DNA of 23,671 nt from a virus, in IMG/VR virus record IMGVR_UViG_3300032050_000828, positions 1 to 23,671 of that record; one strand, given 5' to 3'. Shown piece after piece: positions 14,291 through 22,500 of the stretch (positions are counted from its first letter, which is position 1; each line of letters begins with the position of its first letter). A model generated the notes under the pieces. It did no database searches. It was not told the DNA's origin and saw only the letters and a program-made list of their open reading frames with translations. Both the position numbers and the translations under genes were made by a program.

Positions 14291-15389
14291 AAGGTCCCCT
14301 TACAGTTTTAAACCCACCATACCACGCATAGCTATTAAACATATTATAATACTTAGCATACATTGCTTTTCTATTTTTCTCCCACATTCTCTTTAGTTCA
14401 CCAAAGTCAGGAGTATTAATAAAGCTAAGAGCATTTGTTCTTGCAGGTCTAAGCTTAGCTTGTATAAGCTGTAACTTTTGACTAGTATTCTCACCATTTA
14501 AAAATAAGTTCTCAAGTATTCTTTCTTTAAGAGCATATTCATAATAGTCATTAACTACTGGATGATCAAGCACTAATAAATTACCTTCATCATCTTCCAT
14601 TACAGATTCATAGTTAATATATACTCTACCTTCTTTAAAATTAATAGTATGAATAAATCCATCTCTAATTTTAAGTCTATAATTATAAGAACCTACATTT
14701 CTTAAGTTACACTCTGGTTCCCCATAGTTATATGGTAAAATCTCAATAGGAACTGGTCTAGGAAATTCTCTAATTAACCCTGGTCTTGTCTCTGTAATCT
14801 TACAACCATCTGGACAATTGTCCACAGAAATAGAACAATTGGCTACAATGTTAGCAGCAGCAATAATGTTAATTCTTGCACCTGCGTAGTGTTCAAATAC
14901 TTTAATCTTTACTTGATCAGGATTGATAATTACATATTCAAAGTTTACATAATCTTTACTTGAATTTTGAACAGTAAGTACAATATTAGTTGAAGCTAAA
15001 TTATGAGTTACAATGTTATCTCCAACAGATAAATCAGCCACTTGAATCAATGGTCTTGCATTTGTAATCTCTGCAAGTTTTAACATTTGATCATACATTG
15101 TCTGAATCTGTGATGATACACAACTTGTATATGTATCATTACCAACCCCACACAACATTGCAAAATTCATTACATAAAAATCAGCAGGAAGTTTAGCTCT
15201 GCCATCTTTTACATCAATCATTTTACCCCTTGATTGATTAATCTTTAAACCAAGTTCATAATTGATCTTAATTGCAATCTTTAATAATTCTTGAGGATTG
15301 ATAAAGTTATCCTGATCATAAGTGTAGAAATCACTTCTGACAGAATTCATTAAATCATCAAAGTTTCTATATTGGAGTTCTGTCTTCAT
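14277..15389 (-). CDS. crAss-like ring-type tail protein with inserted beta-sandwich domain
   Basis: A 370-residue protein whose N-terminus (QYRNFDDLMNSVRSD, then KINYELGLKI at 41-50 and KLPADFYVMNFA at 67-78) matches my recollection of a conserved crAss-like structural protein, one of the proteins that stack as rings below the portal. Residues 125-178 (NIVTHNL onward, TNIVLTVQ) look like a beta-sandwich module common in phage tail fibres, apparently inserted. CSISVDNCPDGC at 185-196 is a Cys cluster shared with the family, followed by RPGLIREFPRPVP. The start shares one base with the upstream stop (TAATG). It would form part of the tail barrel between portal and muzzle. Which numbered ring it is cannot be told here. 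Confidence 0.75.
   Translation of the reverse strand: MKTELQYRNFDDLMNSVRSDFYTYDQDNFINPQELLKIAIKINYELGLKINQSRGKMIDVKDGRAKLPADFYVMNFAMLCGVGNDTYTSCVSSQIQTMYDQMLKLAEITNARPLIQVADLSVGDNIVTHNLASTNIVLTVQNSSKDYVNFEYVIINPDQVKIKVFEHYAGARINIIAAANIVANCSISVDNCPDGCKITETRPGLIREFPRPVPIEILPYNYGEPECNLRNVGSYNYRLKIRDGFIHTINFKEGRVYINYESVMEDDEGNLLVLDHPVVNDYYEYALKERILENLFLNGENTSQKLQLIQAKLRPARTNALSFINTPDFGELKRMWEKNRKAMYAKYYNMFNSYAWYGGFKTVRGPYENY
14295..14301 (-). promoter_or_regulatory. Shine-Dalgarno-like ribosome binding site
   Basis: On the coding strand AAGGGGA ends 4 bases before the ATG at 14290. The neighbouring starts I checked (13905, 15389, 16063, 8665) lack a comparable purine run and instead sit on stop-start overlaps. 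It supports the 14290 start and may let the small peptidase-like gene be translated independently of the ring-protein gene it overlaps. Confidence 0.5.
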
Positions 15390-16063
15390 TACTTAGTGTT
15401 GCTTAAGAAGTCTTGATTAATATCTTGAGGAACTTGTAAACTTGTAGTTAAATCTTTCATTACACTTTGTTCCATTTCTCCATATAAGTACATAGGTACT
15501 GAGAATGGCTCATCTTGTCTATAAATACAATCATGGTCTGTATCACAATTGTATTGACCAATACCAGATCTAAATAATCCTTCCACTCTAATTGCTGGCC
15601 AATCTACACTAGGTACATAGATATAGTCATTTACAATGTAGTAGTAAGGAGTCTTGTTATATCTAAATGTCTTCTGCTTAATCATAGCTTGATAAGTAGA
15701 AGGAAAAGTTAAAGTAAGTGGAGTAGTTCCATCTATACTTGTAATAGATCTAATGATAGGACCATAACTACCCTCATACGCAGGGGGAATTTTATCCTTG
15801 CTTCTCTTAATAGTACAGCCTGATTCTATGCAAAAACAACCAGTGTCTGCTTTATCTACATCTATTAAACAGAAATAGTCTAAGGTGTGAAATATATTGT
15901 TGTACTTTCTAAGTACACCTTTATCATCCTCTCTTTTAATGAGCCATGATACGTGTTTGAGAATTAAAGAAAAGATATATCTATCTGTAACAAAGGCATC
16001 TATGTTTACAGATTTAATCTGATTCCTAATTCTACTAATTGCTTCTGATACTGTTGCTACCAT
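15389..16063 (-). CDS. crAss-like ring/tail-tubular-type protein
   Basis: A 224-residue protein beginning VSEAISRIRNQIKSVNIDAF, an amphipathic helical opening I associate with a conserved crAss-like head-tail ring protein (called tail tubular or P22 gp4-like in some annotations). It has several paired cysteines (GCFCIESGC at about 75-83; YNCDTDHDC near 172-180), a KTFRYNKTPYYY and YIYVPSVDW beta-hairpin region, and a helical end (YGEMEQSVMKDL). The start forms TAATG with the endolysin stop, and its own stop forms TAATG with the next gene, so the three genes are likely translationally coupled. It would sit at the portal-tail joint or in the tail tube. Family assignment is from pattern memory. 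Confidence 0.7.
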   Translation of the reverse strand: MVATVSEAISRIRNQIKSVNIDAFVTDRYIFSLILKHVSWLIKREDDKGVLRKYNNIFHTLDYFCLIDVDKADTGCFCIESGCTIKRSKDKIPPAYEGSYGPIIRSITSIDGTTPLTLTFPSTYQAMIKQKTFRYNKTPYYYIVNDYIYVPSVDWPAIRVEGLFRSGIGQYNCDTDHDCIYRQDEPFSVPMYLYGEMEQSVMKDLTTSLQVPQDINQDFLSNTK

Positions 16064-16605
16064 TATTTACAAGTTTTACCAAAGTAATAATCTGCTTCGT
16101 CTTTTCTTCTTTTGACTAATCCAGCAAGTGTTTTGCCATCAGCTTTAATCCACTTATTAAATTCATTTCTAATTGTTTCATCTTCAGGATCTGCATTTAC
16201 TTTTTTAAGTAATGTACTTTTCTTAAGATTACCAATTCCTACATTGTATGTAAAGCTAACTAATGCATCAAACTGACAATCATTTAACTCTACTCTAACT
16301 ACATCTGATACCATACCAGCAAACTGATTTAGTACATCTGAGAATAGTTTTTCAGCTTCTGCTTTAGTAATAGTCTCTCCAGGTTTAACAGGAGTGCCAT
16401 CAGCATAGAATGTATTACCATAGCCAATAGTCCATACACCTCCTGCATCAGGATATGCTTTAGACATATAGCCTTCAAACTTCTTTATCTTTTGAGTCAT
16501 CTCATCTGATACACTATATACACCAGTAAGCTGCTCAGTTTCTTCTTTAATTTCTGTTACACCTTTAATAAGGCCTCTCAAGAAAGTTAATAATGCTTTC
16601 ATCAT
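16063..16605 (-). CDS. Endolysin, GH24 (T4-type) lysozyme
   Basis: A 180-residue muramidase cutting the beta-1,4 bond between MurNAc and GlcNAc in peptidoglycan. The catalytic triad keeps exact T4 lysozyme spacing: Glu44 in KKFEGY, Asp53 in YPDAGG and Thr59 in VWTIGYGN (E-8-D-5-T). Further family signals are AEKLFSDVL at 84-92, FDALVSFTYNVG at 112-123 and the C-terminal GLVKRRKDEADYY at 162-174. Residues 1-30 are an extra N-terminal segment with an amphipathic start (MKALLTFLRGLIKGV), not a clear cleavable signal peptide, so export probably needs a holin, or the segment acts as a membrane-associated anchor. The start overlaps the upstream stop by 4 bases (ATGA). No holin is recognisable in the window. 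Confidence 0.93.
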   Translation of the reverse strand: MMKALLTFLRGLIKGVTEIKEETEQLTGVYSVSDEMTQKIKKFEGYMSKAYPDAGGVWTIGYGNTFYADGTPVKPGETITKAEAEKLFSDVLNQFAGMVSDVVRVELNDCQFDALVSFTYNVGIGNLKKSTLLKKVNADPEDETIRNEFNKWIKADGKTLAGLVKRRKDEADYYFGKTCK

Positions 16606-17180
16606 AGTTCTAATGGATTATAATTTTCTAATCTATATTCATCTAATTCTTTTCTTTCATCTTGATACATAGCACTTCTGTACAAGCTTGCAATCTTTAA
16701 AGTATGATCAACTTGAATGTATTTCTTCCAGTTTTCAGGATACTTTCTGCCAACCTCTTTTGTAAAGTTTCTACAGGCTTTAAATCCCCACAACTCATTA
16801 AATTTAAATTTGTATTTAGTTTCATAATTACTGTAAAAGATTTTAGCTAAGTAGTTATCACTTTCCCAATTTCTATGTTGTATTACTTTTAAATAATGAT
16901 CTGTTGTTTTAAAGTCTACATTCTTTCTAACTTTTGGTTGACAAGTTCCAAGAAACATATAACCTAATTGCTCAGGTAACTCTATACCATCTCTTGTGTC
17001 AATTATTTCTTTTGCAATCAATTCATTAGCAGCAATGATAATCTTCTTTATACTCTTTTGGTCTTTGACTAGGCACTCCTTAGACTTATAGATATCAGAT
17101 ACCCATTCATCTGATAATGTGTTCAATCTAGGTGCTTTATACCTCGGACCCTTTCTGTTTAATTTCACTGCACTATTCAT
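16602..17180 (-). CDS. Conserved crAss-like phage protein of unknown function
   Basis: A 192-residue, basic, mostly soluble-looking protein. I recognise its style from crAss-like phage late regions, especially ELPEQLGYMFLGTCQ at 67-81, VDFKTTDHYLKVIQHRNWES at 88-107 and KYPENWKKYIQVDHTLKI at 146-163, but know no function for it. The N-terminus is rich in Lys and Arg (NRKGPRYKAPRLN), which could bind nucleic acid. There are no membrane segments and no catalytic motif I can name. It opens the overlapping block that continues into the endolysin (ATGA overlap) and follows the metallophosphoesterase after a 42-base AT-rich gap. A structural or assembly role is plausible from position only. Confidence 0.65.
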   Translation of the reverse strand: MNSAVKLNRKGPRYKAPRLNTLSDEWVSDIYKSKECLVKDQKSIKKIIIAANELIAKEIIDTRDGIELPEQLGYMFLGTCQPKVRKNVDFKTTDHYLKVIQHRNWESDNYLAKIFYSNYETKYKFKFNELWGFKACRNFTKEVGRKYPENWKKYIQVDHTLKIASLYRSAMYQDERKELDEYRLENYNPLEL

Positions 17181-17222
17181 ATATAATTTACAAAATTTTT
17201 TTGATTTTTAAAAGATAAATTT
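17181..17222 (-). other. AT-rich intergenic leader
   Basis: The 42 bases between the phosphoesterase stop and the next ATG are almost all A and T. I see no hairpin with a T-run and no convincing promoter; a TTTTG lies about 10 bases before the ATG, but a matching upstream box is not clear. It is the only non-overlapping junction between 17223 and 13898. Confidence 0.4.
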
Positions 17223-18527
17223 TTAAAGTTTATAATTGTAGTTAAACTCTGCAACTTTGCCATTTACAGGATTGTACAACTCAAGTACAGCAGCTCTTTT
17301 ATTGCCAGTGAACTTATTATGATAATGCCAGTAATCTGTTGCTGAAAGTGAAGGTAACACTTTTATTGTAAATCCATGTATTTCATTATCAGTTACAAAC
17401 TCAGTTGTCTTTTTAGTGTGCAAGTGACCTGTAAATAAAGTTCTATAACTAGTTTGGCCCCACTCATATGGATGCTCAGTTGCGTATACTAATGGAGTCA
17501 TCTTTTTAGATATATCACCATGTTCAAAGCAAAACATATTCTCTCCATACACAAGCACCTTTCTTTCAGCATATTGGCTAGAGAAAGTAAAACCATCTGC
17601 ATCTCCAAATGACTGAGATAATGCATGTACTAAGTGAAATGAACTAAGTCTATCGTGATTCCCTGGTATAAACATTACATGCACATTGTTAGCATAGTTT
17701 CTAACTAATGACAAAAGTAGATATAATCCTTCAAAGGCTTGAATGTAAGCATCTTGTGCAGACATACTTGCTTCTACAGGTGTACCCTTAGTTGTAGTGT
17801 TGTTGAATGTATCTACTTGTAGAGTATCTCCTCCTAATACAATCACAACCTTTTCTAGATCATAGCTATCACGACATTTATCTAAAAGATTATTCACTGT
17901 GTTTATAGCTATGCTAGACATTGACTCATTACCAGGCTTTCCAAAATGAAGATCTTGTAAACTAAGAATACCACACACACCTTCTAAAAGATCTGACTTT
18001 TTAGTTTTAAAGGTAGTTTCTACTTTAGGAAACTTGTAGTCAGAAAGCATACCATAAAAATTAAGGAGGTCAGTTTCCTCCTTATGTATCTGTGTCACTA
18101 ATGCTGAGATTAACCAACCTGTTCCTTTTTGTTTGTTCCAGTATTGAGATAATCTCCACTTAGTTGTATCTATGTTTAGTATTTCTATAATCTCTTCTGG
18201 AGTCTTTGGTTCTTTAGAAGAGTAAGCTTCTAAAGTCATTTTACCAGAATCCATATCACTATGAGATTTTATCACCCCTCCTTTTTCTTCAATTGTTTTG
18301 TAAATACCAAGCTCTATTTTAGTAGGGCAGACTTCTCCTATAATTGATTTTTCTATTGCATCTTGTATTGCTTCATCTACTGTTTCTCTATAGTGCAACA
18401 TCTTTTTATACACTAACCTTTTAAGAGAAACGTATTCATCTAAAGGCATTCCTATTCTATTTGCAGAATACTCATCTGACTTTTTCCATTTGACAATGGA
18501 GCTATATACTTCTTTTATCTTATTCAT
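17223..18527 (-). CDS. Calcineurin-like metallophosphoesterase
   Basis: A 434-residue protein with all signature motifs of the calcineurin-like phosphoesterase superfamily in order: DLHFGK at 192-197, GGDTLQVD at 232-239, GNHDR at 289-293, EHGD at 335-338 and GHLHT at 367-371. These bind two metal ions and hydrolyse phosphoester bonds, in phages often in nucleic acids. The first 180 residues are a separate helical region (SANRIGMPLDEYVSLKRLVY at 21-40 has a helix-turn-helix feel, and WRLSQYWNKQKGTGW at 124-138 is a phage-type motif), perhaps for substrate or partner binding. It is the first gene after a hairpin-bearing gap. An exonuclease or nucleotide phosphatase role is possible; the sequence does not choose between them. 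Confidence 0.85.
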   Translation of the reverse strand: MNKIKEVYSSIVKWKKSDEYSANRIGMPLDEYVSLKRLVYKKMLHYRETVDEAIQDAIEKSIIGEVCPTKIELGIYKTIEEKGGVIKSHSDMDSGKMTLEAYSSKEPKTPEEIIEILNIDTTKWRLSQYWNKQKGTGWLISALVTQIHKEETDLLNFYGMLSDYKFPKVETTFKTKKSDLLEGVCGILSLQDLHFGKPGNESMSSIAINTVNNLLDKCRDSYDLEKVVIVLGGDTLQVDTFNNTTTKGTPVEASMSAQDAYIQAFEGLYLLLSLVRNYANNVHVMFIPGNHDRLSSFHLVHALSQSFGDADGFTFSSQYAERKVLVYGENMFCFEHGDISKKMTPLVYATEHPYEWGQTSYRTLFTGHLHTKKTTEFVTDNEIHGFTIKVLPSLSATDYWHYHNKFTGNKRAAVLELYNPVNGKVAEFNYNYKL

Positions 18528-18541
18528 CTTTTATATTTTAG

Positions 18542-18574
18542 GGTGAACCCCCTTATTGCTAAGGGGATGTCACC
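18542..18574 (-). other. Two-tier intergenic RNA hairpin with GCAA tetraloop
   Basis: Within the 74-base gap between the fibronectin-like gene and the phosphoesterase, the transcript would fold as GGUGA / CAU bulge / CCCCUUA / GCAA loop / UAAGGGG / GU bulge / UCACC: a perfect 7-bp stem (18549-18555 with 18560-18566) capped by a GNRA-type loop, on a 5-bp outer stem (18542-18546 with 18570-18574). No T-run follows, so it is not a standard intrinsic terminator. It may attenuate transcription, be an RNA-processing or stability element, or bind a protein. Confidence 0.65.
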
Positions 18575-18601
18575 TGCTCAGGGCTACCAACAACCTGAAT
18601 A

Positions 18602-19579
18602 TTAAATGCATGGAAGACAAGGTTGACCATCTAGTGTGGGTGGACTTGTTGATGTATCATAATTATATTGACTAGGATCACAAGGTCCTATGTCTGTAGC
18701 ATGTGCTCCATTTGTTACTACACCTGATGAATTAAATCTAGGAGGCAACAATACACCACCACCTCCACAAAAATAAGTATTGGGCTTACCTATAGAACAA
18801 ATACTAAATGGAGTTCCTATTCCATTAACTGTTGGAGGATGTGGAATAGCATTACCACAAGATAGTTGATTACCATCGCAATCTGTCCATTCTATATACC
18901 ATTCATCTCCTGTATCAATTCTATACATGCTACATGTAGGTGTAACCACTGATTTAGAAGGACAATTTATAGTTGTTTCAGTACCAGTTGAAGTTGTTAT
19001 AATTACATTTACAGTAATATAATATGTAGTAGCAAATGCAATACCTCCTGGTATATTATTTTGATCTAAGATATAAATATAAGGAGAAGGTAAATTTGCT
19101 ATTGCATCTACTTGATCTAAAATATATGTAGCTAGTGGTGGTTGTGTTAAATCATCATATACTATTATTTCATATCCAACAACACTTGTTGAAGAAGAGA
19201 AAGGATATATTGTAACAGGGATATAATAACCACCGCCATTTAAATTCCATACCCAACTTCTTATACTGACATCAGCACATTGAAATGAATAGTAATCTCC
19301 ATCAATAGGACTAAATGTTTCAGTGACACCATCTTGACATACTTGCCTCATTCTAAATTGATAAGTTGTATTACTTAAGAAATCAGGAGGATTACCTATG
19401 TTACCTTGAACTCCTGTTAGAGTTCCTGTAAGAGGTGTAATATATCCATTGATATTTCCAATGCTATTAGTAGCAGTAACCCAAGGACTAAATGTTCCAT
19501 CAAAGTTTACTTTTCTATACTCTAAGTATCCACCTAAAGCAGTTGGGTCAAATGTGTAAGTTAAATCAAATGTTATCAT
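18602..19579 (-). CDS. Fibronectin type III-like tail adhesin or fibre partner
   Basis: A 325-residue beta-rich protein. Residues 1-100 read as a fibronectin type III-like domain (DLTYTFDP, then YLEYRKVNFDGTFSPW and TTYQFRMRQVC before TFSPIDGDYYSF), and 105-215 as a second one (VVGYEIIVYDD, TTYYITVNVII). The C-terminal third has several cysteines and glycines (YFCGGGGVLLPP; ends QPCLPCI). There is no signal peptide or membrane segment. Its ATG shares one base with the stop of the large fibre gene (TAATG), so the two are coupled and probably act together in host binding or as a virion surface decoration. It is the last gene before the hairpin gap. Exact role unknown. Confidence 0.6.
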   Translation of the reverse strand: MITFDLTYTFDPTALGGYLEYRKVNFDGTFSPWVTATNSIGNINGYITPLTGTLTGVQGNIGNPPDFLSNTTYQFRMRQVCQDGVTETFSPIDGDYYSFQCADVSIRSWVWNLNGGGYYIPVTIYPFSSSTSVVGYEIIVYDDLTQPPLATYILDQVDAIANLPSPYIYILDQNNIPGGIAFATTYYITVNVIITTSTGTETTINCPSKSVVTPTCSMYRIDTGDEWYIEWTDCDGNQLSCGNAIPHPPTVNGIGTPFSICSIGKPNTYFCGGGGVLLPPRFNSSGVVTNGAHATDIGPCDPSQYNYDTSTSPPTLDGQPCLPCI

Positions 19580-22500
19580 TAGAAGTTTATAGTTACTGAG
19601 TTAATAAATGGACAACTAGGGTTTTGTGGATTATCAAATGTAAACAGAAGTACATCTCCATTACTTAAGTTAACACTATCTGCTTTAATTACAAATGCTA
19701 ACATTGAGTTTAGTGTATTGTAAGTAGGGAATGTTGCTAAGTTAGTATAACTTGGAACATCATAGATAGTACTTGTTGTAGTGTTCTCAACAGACAATAA
19801 AGTGTTAGATGTACTAAACATTGTAAACTCTATAATCTCATTTGCATTTACTGTAATGTTAGATCCACCAGGAATACTTGCCCAAGTAGTATCAGTGTTT
19901 ACTTTCCATTGACCAAATGTATCAGAAAGATTACTAAATGAGTAAAGATCATATGTATCAGTTGCACTAGTTAAACCATCACTTGATGTAATGTTTAGAT
20001 AATCGTGCGTATCATCTTGATAAGTTCTGTTACCAAGATCTAATCTAAACCATAATCTAGTGGGAGTATCTGTAAGAGCATATGCACTAAAATAAGGAAC
20101 ACCATATGCATTTTCTAATGTAAATACAGTACTTAATTTATTATAAGGATTTGTCATTCTGTTAAATGAACTACTTCTAACTAAGCTATTAGTTATTGTA
20201 CTAAATACATAAACAGGTTCTGTAGGGTTATTAGAGTACAAATAAATTTCATCTGTATCTTCAGAGTATTGGAATCTTCCACCAAAACTATCAGGATTTC
20301 CCCAAATATCTAATAAACCATTTATAAATGATAAATCAATTGTTGCTATTGTTGCTAATGTAGCATCATCTAATACTTTAATTACATAGTTGCCACTAAG
20401 AGAAACTGAACCATCGCTAACATATGTACCTGGAGATGCTCCTGTATAAGATATCTCAAATCCAGTAGGATCTGCTGCTATAATAGGCACTCTAGTTAAA
20501 TTAAATGTTGAAGGAATTATCCCACTAATGCTAATAACTTTTCCAACTGCAAAACTGTTAGGTATATCATATCTAATAGTTTGAGCAATAGGATTATATG
20601 TAACACCTGTAATTCCAGAAATAGTACAAGATGGATTTTTGCTACCCATTACCCAATAAGTATTTTGAGTAGGAACATGAAGTAAAAATGCATTACTTAA
20701 TTGTCCATGACCTCTGCCTACAGATGGTGTTCCCAAACCACGAAATAATTGATCAGGTGTAGCAACACATGGTGAACTTGTAATTCCTGTTGTATATACT
20801 TTAGGATTTTCTCTCTGTGTAAATAAATCATCTGATTCATACTTTAATACAAATGTAGTTCCTGCATTATTGTATCCTGTTATACCATTACCTGCACCAG
20901 TTCCTGTAAGAATAATACTTCCTTTATTATCTATTGCCATGCTTCCAAAATTACTTGCTGTATAAATACTAGCCCATACTGCATCTATTACAGTACCACC
21001 ACTTGTATATGTAGCAGTTGCATTATAGTCATTAGCAATAGTAAATGTAGTTGGAGTTACTGAAAGAATAGTTGCATAAGTAGTTGAACTAGTATTGCTA
21101 TTTGGAAAGTTTAATTCATCTACTGGAGAACTTACAATTCCTGATATTTTAACAACTTCCCCCACTGCATAATGATGAGGAAATATTCCATTATACCCAG
21201 CATTAATAGCATTAGGTCTTACACTATATGTAATTGTATTAAGAACATTATCTATAGATACATCATATACAGTTGTTTGTTTTCCACTTAAATATGTACT
21301 TACAGCTAGTCCTCCTATATTTGATGCAACATTATATTTACCAGTAATACCATTATCATTTACACCATATGAACCAACTAAGTTATTGGGATTAATTACA
21401 TAAAATTGAGCACTTACATTACTTTGAGTTATAGGAATTGTAATAACTCTTTCATTAAAAGAATCATAAGCTATATAAGAAAATTGACTATATGCATCTA
21501 AAATTGTTCTTTTAGATTGAACTAATGAACCATTAGATTGAATATTCCATATCCTAATTAACTTACTAGCAGGACAATCTCCTGCAGCTCCTGTACCCCA
21601 TATTTGAGCAACACCAGATTCAGTGTGTGATTCTGACATATAGATTTGATCAGAAACAGCTTTTTTCCAAAATATTCTACCATTAGAATCTACTTTAATT
21701 CCTAATCCACCATAGCAATAATCAGTGTTATAATCATTTATTCCAAAAAATTCACCATGATAATTAAGATTATAAGAAGTGGCTGCTCCAGAATAAGAAC
21801 TAACACCTGTACCTACTAATGCTTGATCTACAGTATTAGTTGCATAATCGTACACAAATAAGTTTGCTACATCATAAACATATTTAAGTTCTGTACTAAA
21901 TGTTTGTTGTAAGTAATTCATTACAACAAACTTTCCTCCACCTATATGAGTTGCTCCTTGTATTCTTTCTATGCCACCCTGCAATCTAGATAAAGGTGAA
22001 GCAGGACCATATTCATATCCATCAAATTTTTCATATACAGAAGGAACAACTTCAACATTCCATGCTTCTGTAACAACATTGTATTGATAAAAATTTCTTG
22101 TGTACTTTCCAGTAAAGTATAAGAAATCAGAATCCATTGATATCTGACCACAAATGTTTTCATCCCATAATCCAGAGCCTGCTATAACACCTACTTGAGC
22201 TGTTTGATTAAATACATAAATATTCATATCATCAACATCAGATCTTGCATCTCTAGCAATACCATATACTAAATTTGAATTAGGATCTGCCACCATTTGT
22301 AATGATCCATCTACCTGAGTAGTAGTACCAGGAAAATCTTTATACAGTTGAATAGTAATTATAGGAGAACCTGAACTAGGAATTACTTGAACCACTCCAC
22401 CATCAAGGGACACAAATACTTTATTATTATTTGTATTATAACAAGTACCACCATCTTTTATTTCATAAAGTAAGTACTCACTTGTATCATCTAATCCCTG

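Noticed and set aside
18528-18601. tRNA or tRNA-like gene
   Set aside because: A GGTTCACC stretch recalls a T-loop, but there is no acceptor stem, anticodon arm or cloverleaf; the segment folds as one two-tier hairpin.
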